DNA of 64,000 nt from Histomonas meleagridis (taxonomy: Eukaryota; Parabasalia; Tritrichomonadida; Dientamoebidae): NCBI GenBank assembly GCA_020186115.1, contig WSYJ01000092.1, forward strand, positions 93,501 through 157,500, in the 5' to 3' direction. The position numbers and the translations under genes were made by a program. A model generated the notes under the pieces. That model was given only the letters and a program-made list of their open reading frames with translations. It was not told the origin of the DNA and made no database searches. Numbering within the stretch: position 1 is the first letter of the stretch; each line of letters starts with the position of its first letter. This document shows positions 1 to 10,287 of the stretch, in pieces.

Positions 1-889
1 CATATTCAATTTTCCAACCTTATTGTGCGACATCTGAAATATTTCAAGTGGGTGAAATGATCCATATAAATACTTGGTAACCACCATAACAACCTAAATA
101 ATGCATAATTATAACAAAATTACCACAACAATATTTACTTAATTAAAATTGCAAGAAAAGAAGTAATAATGCATAAGTTTTACTGTTCAATACCAATCCT
201 AATAAAGCAAATAATTCAAGCTAGCATTATGAATTATGCACAACATTAACAAATTTTTGATTCATCTAGACATAAGAATTATATCACAATATCCAAATAA
301 GCATAATCATAATGTTTCACAAAATATAATTTTGTAAAGCATTTGCGATTTAATCTGGATAAATTTTTTAATTCATTAATACTCTATATACATAGTTGTC
401 ATGAAAAACATGTACATAGAAAACAAAAATTCATATAAATCATAAATTTTTATACAGTTTGTTAGTAAATAGAAATTTTAACATATATTCAGTTTCAAAA
501 ATATGAATTAATTAAAAAGATTTTTTCATTTTAACATCCTCTTTAGTGAAGTGAGTTAAAAATCGGAATATTGCAAAAATTACAAAATTAAATTGAAAAA
601 AAATTATTAAATATATATTACTAAATATGTTCTCTATGAATAATGCTACAGTGTAGGCGTGGATTATATTAAAGTGTCTGTGTACAGGTTACTCACTGCA
701 GTGTATATAAAATCTAGGAAAACCCTTAGTTAAAGGTTTTTAACCCTGCTCTTCATGTAAAAATTATTCGTTCAAAGAATTCACTCATAATTGTAACTTG
801 TTTTTTAATTGAACGGATAGAGAAACAAAAATTATAACTTACCAAACACAGCTATAAAAATTGGATAAATTAAGTTATTTTTACAAAAA
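1..889. other. AT-rich intergenic region, no gene seen
   Basis: I find no open frame of useful length on either strand and no tRNA- or rRNA-like element. The stretch is very AT-rich. The only local structure is a perfect 10-bp palindrome, CACTGCAGTG, near 695-706. It lies downstream of the Hsp70 relic on the minus strand. Confidence 0.5.
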
Positions 890-1672
890 TTAGAGTTCGT
901 TTTCTATTTTAACTAAAATGTCCCCAAAAGTCGCAGCACCAATTGATGTAACTTCTTTCGGATTAATGTTTTTTAATATTTCTTTTCCATTAAAATATTC
1001 CTGCACAATTTCTTGTGATTGCGGAATAAGCGATGAGCCGCCTGCCAAAACAACTTTGTCGATTTCGTTCTTTTCTATTTTTGCATCATTCAAAATATCT
1101 TTAATTGGATCAAGTAACTTTTGGAAGATGTCTTTGTTGAGTTCTTCAAATTGTTCGCGTGTAATTGTTTCGACAAAATTTTCTTCATCAATTTTGATTA
1201 TTGTTTCATTTGAAAATGTCACTACTTAATTTTGCTATCATTGTTAAGTTCTTTCCGGTCTTTTTTTGGTATTTATTCGAAATAAAATTATTGATATACT
1301 CACCGCCAATTTGTAAATCGCTAAAAGAGAGAAGATCAAGGTACCTAAAATCGTTTTCGAGGAGCAATACGCTTAATGTAGTACTACCAAAGTCAAAAAT
1401 CAATATTTTGCTCCTATCGTATTTATATTTATTAAGGTCATAAGCAATCGCAATGGAAACTGGTTTGTAAAGAAGTCTAATGATGTTTAAACCTTATCGA
1501 TAAGGTATCGGAATTGATTATTGATTTACGTTGAAAATCATTGAAATAGGTTGGAATTCCAACTTCATGGCAAGATGTTTTTCTGAGTTTTCTTTAGTAA
1601 CTTAAGAATAATGATGATTTCTTCGGGAGAAAAATGTTGTTGGATTTTAACATGTGGATAACCTTCTTTGCT
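890..1672 (-). pseudogene. Hsp70 nucleotide-binding-domain relic
   Basis: Reading leftward on the minus strand, Hsp70 segments appear in order but in different frames. First is an EEI..ILKLLKKT helix (about 1600-1640), then GIPTYFNDFQRKS (about 1525-1560; family consensus VPAYFNDSQRQ), then GLNIIRLL-KPVSIAIAYDLN. Next come IFDFGSTT (consensus FDLGGGT) and LQIGGEY-NNF, and finally REQFEELN, VVLAGGSSLIPQSQ, FNGKE and GAATFGDIL. Stops and frameshifts separate these blocks. The start of the domain (the DLGTT phosphate loop) and the whole substrate-binding domain are missing. It is a truncated, non-functional Hsp70 copy; its order and identity are clear, its exact left boundary is not. Confidence 0.8.
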
Positions 1673-2931
1673 TTTGGGAGGAAATTGATTTCGTATTGAG
1701 TTTGGTTGTCAGAGGAATGATGTCTTGCATAAAAGTTAACAAAAGAAGTATCATTTTTAGCTAACGAAGTAAATTTTTGACCTGTTTCAACAAATTGTGT
1801 GGTTGGCGATTCTTCCGACAAAAATATTTCTAAACCATTTTTTAAATGTATATTTTCATTTCCAAGTAAATCCAAGTACACCGTTGGCAAATTACAAATA
1901 TAAACTTTTGCATTATTTCTTCTTTTATATATCAAACTAATTTTCGAGTGTTCCACATTTAAATCCATCACAAGGTGTAAATCCTCATTTGAATGTTTAT
2001 AATGTTTTCCCACAGAATTACATATTAATTCTCCGTTATACAGATTTATGTAATAATTTTTATCAGAAGATAAAATCCATCATAATAACCATATGGTTCT
2101 TTAGCTAAAAACAAGAAATTCTTTGGTAATATCATTAATTCAAATTTATCAAATATATATTGGTTTGCATTATATTTTATATTATCTTTTTCACATACAT
2201 TTTTTCCCAATTAATATTTTCTTCTTTACCTAAAATGAAATATTCACTTAATCTTATTCGTCTTAAAAATAAATTTAATTCTTTATCATTAAGTTTAATT
2301 ATGTATTTATTAATAATTTCATTAAATTTTAATTCTGGTGAATCACAATTTATTAAATCGAAAACAAATTTTTGGAAAATAGAATTTGTTTTTATTTGTA
2401 ATTCGGAATTATTCATATAAATAACTCTCAAAATTAAGAATAAATTTTGTGTTAAATAAAAATATTTTTTATCTTCTAAAAACAAAACATTTGATCTAAA
2501 TCTAACTTCATATATAATAATTACACAACATTCATCAAAATCGAATACATTATTCATTTCAAATTTTTCTATTTTTTGATTAAATGAATTCATAATTGAA
2601 GATTTCAAATGATTTATTTTATTATCCGAAGTTTTTATTTCAGTTTCATTAAAAGTTTTAGGAACTTCATAAGGAATATCCATTTTTTAAATCGCATTTT
2701 GTCCAATTGGACCTAATTCAGTTAATAATTGTATAAAAGATTTTGGTGAATAAGTTTTATATTTAAATCTTTGATACATTAAAGTAATAAAATCATGTTT
2801 TGGAATTTTATTAATTAAATCTTCAAGATTTAGAACATATGATATATTACATGTAGTATTACTTTTATTTAAAGGTTTACCTTTATTAATAAAAGATTTA
2901 TAATAAGTTATTTCGGTAACTTTTTGTAATG
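1673..2931 (-). pseudogene. Decayed unrecognised gene
   Basis: Four consecutive open segments read leftward in changing frames and look like pieces of one gene. They run at about 2931-2699 (no ATG, ends GPIGQNAI-stop), 2683-2177 (168 codons, starts MDIPYEVPK), about 2170-2035 and about 2060-1675. Each junction is a small frame change: the 2177 segment ends ..MYVKKII-stop while the next frame carries on with DNIKYNANQYIF. The residues are polar, Asn/Ile/Phe-rich and aromatic. I recognise no family. The last segment abuts the Hsp70 relic in the same orientation, so the two could be a rearranged chimera. The 2177-2683 segment alone could be a short real gene, but the neighbouring in-phase debris argues against that. 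Confidence 0.5.
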
Positions 2932-3629
2932 TTTATATTTATAACTTTTTGATATGTTTATTTTTCCAACTTTATGATTCGGGGTGCCGATACCACTTTT
3001 TGAATATGAAAAGAGTTTGTTCACAACAATTACAGTCAATCTTTCCTATCAATATCTGAAGATGAACATATTTATATTGGAACAGAAATCATATATACAT
3101 GCATTGTGGTTTAATACTCTTTTTAATATAATATTATTATATATTTTATACGTTGATATATCAAAATGCTGAAAAGCAAAACAATAAACTATAAGCAGCA
3201 GATTTTAATGAAAGTAATGAATATGTTAAAATATAAATATAAATTAAATAATTTTTTTTGTTTCTTTCGAAAAATTTAGCGCACACCCGTGAATAATGAC
3301 CACCACTATATGCTGAGCATATTTTATGGCATAGAATGAACAATACAAAGAAGTGCATTAGAGAATACCTGCCAGCATGGCATTGTGCATCATGCATCGT
3401 CGAACGGCAATTTAATGTCACAATTAAATGAGATTTTCATAAATAAGTTTGATGCTATGACACTCCGCATCATGCCTTGAACCTCTGTAAAATTCCATTG
3501 ATATCTAAAAAATGAAGTATTTCACTTGTGCCAAAGACACTAAAGTTTCCATCGTACTAAGGAAAAAGTTTATTTAATATCAAAATTCAAAGAATTATTA
3601 TATCGTTATTTCAGATCACATTTCACAAA
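2932..3629. other. Intergenic region
   Basis: No supportable gene. The minus-strand 86-codon frame at 3161-3421 can only start at GTG, has no ATG near its beginning and shows no domain. The stretch 3290-3500 is somewhat richer in GC and contains several GCAT/ATGC words, but I cannot assign a function. Confidence 0.4.
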
Positions 3630-6600
3630 TTAATAGTCTTCGTCCTCATCATCCGTTACAGTAATATACAATTGAAGAGCTTCTTCTTCTTGCCGCTTTT
3701 TAGTCCTGTATATCTTTAACGCTACTATAACTCCGATTACAATGACAACTATAACTGCTAATGCGATTAAAGAATACAATATAACTTGCTTTGTCGTAGA
3801 AATCTGTTCGTCTTGTGACTCAAGACATATTTCGAAGTAATTGTCAGGAGGATTTCCGAAGATTCCTTTCCATACGTCATCTCCATAATTTTTATAATCA
3901 ACTTTATATGGTAAGCACAAGTTAATTGGGATTGCCTCGACACCGTTTTTCACTATCCTTGGTATGCCTGTTGAGTTAAAAGCAGAATCATTAAATTCAT
4001 TTGGCTCAGTAGATGGCAAGTCAATACGTGTTAAACTTGTACAATTTTCGAAGATATCTAAAAAGCTTGGCGTAACGTATGATAACTTAGGCATTATAAT
4101 AGTTTTAAGATTTGAACAATTCATAAATAGACCTTTTGCCTCATTAAGGAATTGAAAAGCTCTTAATGCCACCTTCTGTAACGAGCTGCAATACGCGAAA
4201 GCTTTTTCTTTAATAGTTTCAACATTTGATCCTATTGTTAAATCTATTAAAGAAGTACAACCATAAAATGCTTGATTTCCAACATACTTAACAGCTGGTA
4301 GATAAGCCTTTTGTAAAGAAACGCAGTTCTTAAAAGCGTAATCATCTACATGAGTTGCACATTCGAAGGAAACCTCTTCCAATCCGTTATGATCCATAAA
4401 CGGTCCACGCAAAACGTATTTCAAGTAGTCAAATTTTATGCTTTTCAAAGCTTTACAATACACCAATTGAGTTGCCAACAATTTCAATGGTGGGCAGTCA
4501 ATTATTTGTAAACGTATGCAATTCACTAGTGAACCTTCTAATATGCATGTGCATTTTGGTATATGAATATCATATAAATTAGTACAATCATTAAACATCC
4601 CTTTTGTAATATCATGGATTTTCGGTAATGTTATCGAAGATAATGTGGTACAACTTGAAAAACAATCGCCTTGTATAAATTGACAATTAGGTAATTCGAC
4701 CGTTTGTAATAACTGACAATTATTAAAAGTGCAATTTGTCAGATATATTACGTTTGGTAATTTGGTCGTGTTTAAGCCACCATTACAAAAGCTTCCATGA
4801 CCTACTTTCGCTAGTGATGGGAGTTCAACATTTAATAATCTACTACATTTATAAAATGACATTTTACCAATTTCTTTGATTTTGGGTAATTCAATTCCAA
4901 TTAAATACTCACAATAACTTAGCATATAATCTCCAGCATATTCAAGGTTTTCAAGTTTGACATAAGTTGTTTCAGACGAATTATAAAATGCATAGTCCTT
5001 AACGCTTTTTAAACTAGGAAATTCAAAACTTAAATAAATACCCTCTAGAAATCCTGATTGGGCAGATTGAAGCTTAGGCATTTCCATTTTTTTGATGGGG
5101 CAATAAATAAATACTTGTGTACCAATGGAAATGCATTCAGGAAAATTTACTACTGACAAGTTCAAGCAATATGCGAATACAAAATTTGAACATTTTTTCA
5201 GATAATTTAATTCTAATATCGTTAATTTTTGACAATTAAAGAATGCATATGATTCAATTTCTTCTACCTTTGGTAATATTAATGTTTCTAATGAACGACA
5301 ATTGTAAAAAGCTTCAAATGAAACAAATTTAGCTGATGAGAAATTAGCTTTTTTTAACGAGTATATATAGCGTAAGAAATACTCTGGAATTTCTGTAAGC
5401 TTTGCAAACTCGACATCAGAAGTATCACTTCCGATTCCATATAACATTGAACTATTACAAGATTCTAATGATTGGAATTTTAATGTAGTAAGCTTCCTGC
5501 AGCCTTGGAATAAGTAATTGCCGGCTATTTGGAGACTTGGTAATGATACTCTTTGTAAGAAGAAAGAATCTTCAAATGCGCGGAAAAATATTTGTTTGAC
5601 TTTTGGAAACTCGACTTCTTCCAAGGAAACACAGGCGCGAAATCCATAGGAGCCAATGATTTCGGCATTGGATAAGTTGACATGGATTAATGATGAGCAA
5701 TATTCAAACGCATGTTGCGAGATATATTGAGCGTTGGGCAAGTCAATTGATTTAAGTTTGACACAACACGAAAAGCAGCTCTCTGAGACGTTTGTGACTT
5801 CCGGAATTTGAATGTACTCCAGACGTAAAAAGTTCTTAAACATGCCCGGAGTGGTACTTTGGAGTGATAAACAATCGATTTCTTGAATATAAGTTTTGAT
5901 TTGTTGAATGAGATAATCGGGAATTGTTGTCATGATCGAGAGATTTAGTTTGGCAATGGTACAGCCTATGAACGTGGTTGAAGTGAAGTTGTTAACAGAG
6001 GGAAAAACTGCATTGTATATGGAACAATATGAAAACGAATAATCATCAAGAAATTCTGTATCGGGTAATTTGACTTCTTTGATGTCACAGCCTGAAAATG
6101 CATCACTGGGAATCGTTTTGATATTGCAAATGGTGACATTAGATAAAACTGAATTTTTAAATGCTGAGTTTTTGATGATTTGACAGTTTAAAAATTCATA
6201 AGAAAGTAATGACTCATCACTACCAGTTCCACTTAGTGATTCAAATCCTATTTCAATACAATTTGGAATTGAAAAAAAATTCAGATTTTTGCACTGACTA
6301 AATGCCTTTTCACCTATAATGATATTAGGTGATTCTATGATAAGGCATTTAAGCTCTGTATGTGAATAAAAGGAATAATCCGGAATTCGATCATTTTCAA
6401 AATTTACATCTGAATATACAATAAAATCATGACAATTATAATATCTTACTGAAAAGTTTTGAATATCTGCTTGTGTAATTGTTCCTTCATAAAATTTTAA
6501 AGAATTTACATTTGAAAAATTTGTTACAGTTATATTAACTATTGCTTCTAATGAGTCACCAGAACTGTTTGTGATGTCGTTTACATTTACTGTGATTTGA

Positions 6601-6638
6601 CTGATAGATAAAACAACAAATATTATGTAGAAAGACAT
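3630..6638 (-). CDS. BspA-like leucine-rich-repeat surface protein
   Basis: A predicted surface glycoprotein of about 1002 residues. I chose the ATG at 6638 because it opens directly into a hydrophobic signal-peptide-like stretch (MSFYIIFVVLSISQ); the frame stays open to 6797, which would add 53 residues of poorer character. The body is a long array of about 22-25-residue repeats of BspA/LRR_5 type, with recurring LPN/LPK, AF..C and SL..V elements (for example KIKEIGKMSFYKCSRLLNVELPSL). Near the C-terminus is one membrane segment (VILYSLIALAVIVVIVIGVIVA), then a basic stop-transfer (KIYRTKKR) and a short acidic tail ending DDEDEDY. This architecture is typical of trichomonad adhesion-type BspA proteins. 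The gene diverges from the phosphoesterase at 7014. Confidence 0.85.
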   Translation of the reverse strand: MSFYIIFVVLSISQITVNVNDITNSSGDSLEAIVNITVTNFSNVNSLKFYEGTITQADIQNFSVRYYNCHDFIVYSDVNFENDRIPDYSFYSHTELKCLIIESPNIIIGEKAFSQCKNLNFFSIPNCIEIGFESLSGTGSDESLLSYEFLNCQIIKNSAFKNSVLSNVTICNIKTIPSDAFSGCDIKEVKLPDTEFLDDYSFSYCSIYNAVFPSVNNFTSTTFIGCTIAKLNLSIMTTIPDYLIQQIKTYIQEIDCLSLQSTTPGMFKNFLRLEYIQIPEVTNVSESCFSCCVKLKSIDLPNAQYISQHAFEYCSSLIHVNLSNAEIIGSYGFRACVSLEEVEFPKVKQIFFRAFEDSFFLQRVSLPSLQIAGNYLFQGCRKLTTLKFQSLESCNSSMLYGIGSDTSDVEFAKLTEIPEYFLRYIYSLKKANFSSAKFVSFEAFYNCRSLETLILPKVEEIESYAFFNCQKLTILELNYLKKCSNFVFAYCLNLSVVNFPECISIGTQVFIYCPIKKMEMPKLQSAQSGFLEGIYLSFEFPSLKSVKDYAFYNSSETTYVKLENLEYAGDYMLSYCEYLIGIELPKIKEIGKMSFYKCSRLLNVELPSLAKVGHGSFCNGGLNTTKLPNVIYLTNCTFNNCQLLQTVELPNCQFIQGDCFSSCTTLSSITLPKIHDITKGMFNDCTNLYDIHIPKCTCILEGSLVNCIRLQIIDCPPLKLLATQLVYCKALKSIKFDYLKYVLRGPFMDHNGLEEVSFECATHVDDYAFKNCVSLQKAYLPAVKYVGNQAFYGCTSLIDLTIGSNVETIKEKAFAYCSSLQKVALRAFQFLNEAKGLFMNCSNLKTIIMPKLSYVTPSFLDIFENCTSLTRIDLPSTEPNEFNDSAFNSTGIPRIVKNGVEAIPINLCLPYKVDYKNYGDDVWKGIFGNPPDNYFEICLESQDEQISTTKQVILYSLIALAVIVVIVIGVIVALKIYRTKKRQEEEALQLYITVTDDEDEDY

Positions 6639-7013
6639 CAGTTGTAACTGAAGGATTCTCGTACCGTTAAAACTGTCAGAGTGCCGACAACGATAAAAAT
6701 TTACCTTAAGAGTCACTTTTGTCGTAAATAATAACCTCATCCAAAAAGCAACTGATAATATCTTCTTTTCTATACAATTATTCACAGTAATAATCATCAG
6801 AGTTGATATAGTGATATGCTTTGGTTTATTTTCATTTTAAAAATTATAATTTGTTTGTAATGTAAAAGTTAGATCATCACATATTAAATTAGTTGGATTC
6901 AAAAATATTACCAATTTTACTAAATGTCCTCTTTAGTACATCTAAAAATATATAATTATGGAAGTATAAATCGATTTGTGGATTTTAAACCACTATTGAA
7001 TGATTTTTAATCG
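6639..7013. other. Divergent promoter region
   Basis: This 375-bp region separates the divergent BspA-like gene (minus) and the phosphoesterase gene (plus), so both promoters should lie here. Its left part is also open in frame with the BspA-like gene. I see no exact TCA-Y-W initiator immediately before 7014; the closest is CCACTA at about 6990. Confidence 0.35.
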
Positions 7014-8975
7014 ATGGTTTCTTTCAAATATTTGTATGAGAAGATTCAATTCAATTTGACTTTAATGATTGGCAAGCTCATTGCTTCCCAGTTTATTTGG
7101 GTTATAATTTTTGCCGTCATTTTTATTCCTCTAACATTAACTTATTATCAAAAAAACATTTCTGGGCCAATTTCAAGTGTATCTTCCGGATGGAAAAGAA
7201 GTTCAATACCATTTATTTTTGTACATGTCACAGATACACACATTAACTCTCTCAATGAGCAATATGAAAAGAATTTACGAAAAGCAATATCATCAAGTTC
7301 TCTTTTTCATCCAGATGCATTTTTACATACAGGAGATGGTGTTGATGATTGGACCAGAATTAAGCGCCCTCGCTTTGGTACGCAACTTCCTCAAGAACAT
7401 CAAAAATACCAAGAATTAATTCAAGATTTTTTCCCAAATTTTACATATGTTTTTGGTACAACTGGTAATCATGATCTCTTTCATTTATATAGCTATGATT
7501 CCGACAATCTAAACTATCGTAAATATTTTCCATATCAAAACAAATTTAATTCATATGAAGAATTTATGGTTTCCAAGTATGAAACCCAAGACCTTACCTT
7601 TATTTTCTTGAATGGTGTTAATTTCCCTACGTGTCATACCTCATTATCATTTTGGATTAATCCATCTGTTCAATTTCTTGATCGTCTTGAAGCAGTTCTT
7701 GATAATTGTAGTACCACCAAAAAGATAATTCTTGCAGGACATCATCCTATCGATAGTTATCTTGGTGATAGTAAATCAAGTTCATCGAAGACGTTTAAAG
7801 AAATAATTGACGACGATCGTATTATCGGTTTCTTTTCCGGACACCATCATCCGTCCACACCCAAGTATGAGCACCAAAACTCGTACATTGATTATATTGG
7901 CTGTGATGTTAAGCAACGTGGTACTTATGGCTTAGTTACTGTTGATAATGATCGAATCTTTTATCATAACATTAATCCGAATAACCCACCAACAGCACTT
8001 CTAACATATCCTATCCCATATGATCAAACATCTAGTGTCAGTGGGTTTGATGAAGATCAATCTACAATACGAATTATCTCATTTGGCGATTCGCCAATTA
8101 ACATCTCAATCACTGGCGATATCACTGCCGACATAGAAGACGTCCATTCCATTAAGCCAGGAATGTTTTTATACCGATATCCATTAAATGAATTAACCGA
8201 AGGCAAACATTATTTAAAATTTACGGGAGACTTCGAATATGAAATTGAGTTCCAATACAAAGGAATGATCACAAACATTGAAGTCAACATTGATAACAAA
8301 CGAAATCTAATCGACATCATGAAGTTAGGTCTTGGCATCTTATGGGCGTTTTTGATATATGTTACATTTCCAGTTGACAAAATCTTTAACTCGTTTAATA
8401 TCCGATATCGAGTCTGGGTCATAGCTAAAGAGACATTAGTTTTACCTAAGTATTGGATCATTGCAATCAGCGGCTTAGGACTGCGGTCAATGTTTTTAGG
8501 AATACCAATAATCCAACGCATTATAATATTTGTAATTGTTATGTATCATATCTTTTTGCCATTGTTTTTCACCGATTGCGAGGGAAAGGTTACGATGTAT
8601 TGGACCTTCGGCACGATTGTCGGAGGGAAAATAATCAACGACGATTATTCCCCGTATTATGTTTTAGTGTTTTTCATCGCTGTGATTATTCCGATGGTTA
8701 TTGTGATGGCTTCGATTGGTGTGGGTATGAATAGATTGGTGTCGTTGATAGAAATGGGAATAGCTGTGGCGCTGGGTATAGCTTTGATGTATATATTTTA
8801 CTTTTTGCCGGCGTCTGAGGCAACGGGAATAGGATACCAATTGTCGGCGGTCGACTATTGGTTCACTTTGTTAATTTACGTTTTGGTGTTATATACACTG
8901 ATAAAAGTGGAGCCGGGTGTGGCACACTCAATGACAGTGACGTTGTTGGATCAGAGTTTCGATTTTGGTGTGTAA
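7014..8975 (+). CDS. TMEM62-like membrane metallophosphoesterase
   Basis: A 653-residue membrane protein with a calcineurin-like phosphoesterase domain. The ATG at 7014 is followed by a membrane segment at about residues 22-44 (FIWVIIFAVIFIPLTL). Metal-binding motifs come in the usual order: D74-x-H76 (VTDTH), GD at 107-108 (HTGDGVDDW), GNHD at 151-154, then AGHHP and SGHHHP for the later histidines, so all the usual ligands appear present. A beta-sandwich-like stretch follows to about residue 430, then about six hydrophobic segments to the C-terminus. N-terminal anchor, phosphoesterase and polytopic tail match the TMEM62 family, whose substrate is unknown. The stop codon overlaps TAAAA. Family assignment is fairly sure; function is not. 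Confidence 0.8.
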   Translation: MVSFKYLYEKIQFNLTLMIGKLIASQFIWVIIFAVIFIPLTLTYYQKNISGPISSVSSGWKRSSIPFIFVHVTDTHINSLNEQYEKNLRKAISSSSLFHPDAFLHTGDGVDDWTRIKRPRFGTQLPQEHQKYQELIQDFFPNFTYVFGTTGNHDLFHLYSYDSDNLNYRKYFPYQNKFNSYEEFMVSKYETQDLTFIFLNGVNFPTCHTSLSFWINPSVQFLDRLEAVLDNCSTTKKIILAGHHPIDSYLGDSKSSSSKTFKEIIDDDRIIGFFSGHHHPSTPKYEHQNSYIDYIGCDVKQRGTYGLVTVDNDRIFYHNINPNNPPTALLTYPIPYDQTSSVSGFDEDQSTIRIISFGDSPINISITGDITADIEDVHSIKPGMFLYRYPLNELTEGKHYLKFTGDFEYEIEFQYKGMITNIEVNIDNKRNLIDIMKLGLGILWAFLIYVTFPVDKIFNSFNIRYRVWVIAKETLVLPKYWIIAISGLGLRSMFLGIPIIQRIIIFVIVMYHIFLPLFFTDCEGKVTMYWTFGTIVGGKIINDDYSPYYVLVFFIAVIIPMVIVMASIGVGMNRLVSLIEMGIAVALGIALMYIFYFLPASEATGIGYQLSAVDYWFTLLIYVLVLYTLIKVEPGVAHSMTVTLLDQSFDFGV

Positions 8976-9385
8976 AAACTAAGTAAAAAAATATTTTTTT
9001 TATGATGAAAAACTGTTTTGGAATTAACATAAATTCAAAGTAGAAATTGTTTTTATAATTAAAATTCAAATTTCCAATTGGTTGACATTCAATATTTGAA
9101 AAGAAAAATATTCATAATCATATGTTTGATAAAAAATATGAAATTTATCAATTTTTAGCCAAAATCTGTAAATGGTGTTTTTCTATTATTGAAGATTTTT
9201 ACTATACCTTAAAGTTAAAATAATTTTATTTTTTAAATATATTTTTTTTTTAATATACATGAACAAATTCTATATACCATACTTTCTTAAATTTCTATAT
9301 TTTAGCAATGTTCGGAGAATTGATTCCATTATCGGGATCGAAAATTAATGATTCAATTTTTTTTCCTTTGTTATGTATATTAAAA
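8976..9385. other. Intergenic region
   Basis: Extremely AT-rich with long A and T runs. No gene seen. Confidence 0.4.
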
Positions 9386-9571
9386 AATTTCAACAAGTTT
9401 AGAGTCTGTTATTCTTGGAAATAATGTTAAAACAATTGGTAATGGAGTATTTAAAAATTGTATTTTATTAGAAAATATTATGATACCGAAATCAGTTACT
9501 TCAATTGGATATAATCATATTGAGAAACTGAATATGATATCAATGAGCACATTTTATTTCCATATTTACTA
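9386..9571 (+). pseudogene. BspA-like LRR relic
   Basis: A short open stretch on the plus strand reads ISTSLESVILGNNVKTIG, then NGVFKNCILLENIMIPKSVT and SIG, and ends at a TAA at about 9570. The spacing and residues (I-G-N-x-V-F-K-N-C, I-P-K-S-V-T-S-I-G) are those of one and a half BspA-type leucine-rich repeats, as in the gene at 53793. There is no start codon, signal peptide or anchor. It is an isolated fragment of a surface-protein gene. Confidence 0.7.
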
Positions 9572-9673
9572 ATAATTATAATAAGTATAAATTCTATATT
9601 ATAATTTTTATTTAATATTTTTATATGATAACTATAGATATTTGTAGAAAAAGTAAATTATCAATTTCAAATA

Positions 9674-9926
9674 CACGATATAATTGATTCAATTAATATT
9701 AAATTTATGAAGTAAATATGTTATTAGATTAATCATTTGAAAAAAAAATTAAAAAAGGAAAATTAGGGGGAGGGGAAAAAAACAAAAGAAAAAGAGAGGT
9801 AAAAAGAAATAAGGAGAAAAAAACTTTGTAATTAATAAAAAAAAAAACATAATAAAAAACATGAGGTGAGCTGGTTGTTATGATTTACTTCTTAAATTTA
9901 AAATTAATTGAATCAATTATATCGTG
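9674..9926. repeat. Foldback element with 44-bp inverted arms
   Basis: The 44 bases at 9674-9717 match the reverse complement of 9883-9926 with only two mismatches. The arms start CACGATATAATTGATTC and end GAAGTAAAT. They enclose about 165 bp, mostly a purine-rich tract (A/G only for nearly 90 bases). No coding capacity. It could be a miniature inverted-repeat element or an extruding hairpin; I see no clear target-site duplication. Confidence 0.7.
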
Positions 9927-9940
9927 GATTATTATTATAT

Positions 9941-9954
9941 CGCAGGCGCCTGCG
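9941..9954. repeat. GC-rich 14-bp perfect palindrome
   Basis: CGCAGGCGCCTGCG is its own reverse complement and stands out in DNA that is otherwise well over 70% A+T. It lies 15 bp beyond the right arm of the foldback element. It may be a protein-binding site or part of the element. Confidence 0.55.
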
Positions 9955-10287
9955 CCAATAAAGGAACAAAAATGATCAATTTTTTTTTTTAAAAAACACG
10001 TATACATTTCTATGATACATAACATTTAGAATTAACTTACAATGTATATTCTTATGTTTATAAATATTTAGAATTTTATGGAACATATGCTGAGAAATTT
10101 GAATTTTTTGTTTAAAGCGTCAGTTTTTCACCTCTTTTCTCATAAAAAAAACGTTTAAAATTGAATACATTTTCCATAACCGTTTGTGACTTTTCCGCTT
10201 CAAACCTCATGCAGCCGTTACAATTTCTGTTGAAAAACCGAACAAACCTATGAGTTTTTGAATACATTCCCACCAAAAACAAATAAA

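Larger units (their letters stand above)
9572..10287. other. Gene-poor region with inverted repeat and purine tract
   Basis: No gene. It contains the 44-bp inverted repeat listed separately, an A/G-only tract at about 9738-9830 between the arms, a 14-bp GC-rich palindrome at 9941-9954, and the upstream region of the kinase at 10288, with an AACCGT word at 10178-10183. Confidence 0.5.

Noticed and set aside
3161-3421. Minus-strand 86-codon frame
   Set aside because: It can only begin at GTG, contains no domain and runs through low-complexity hydrophobic codons; likely chance.
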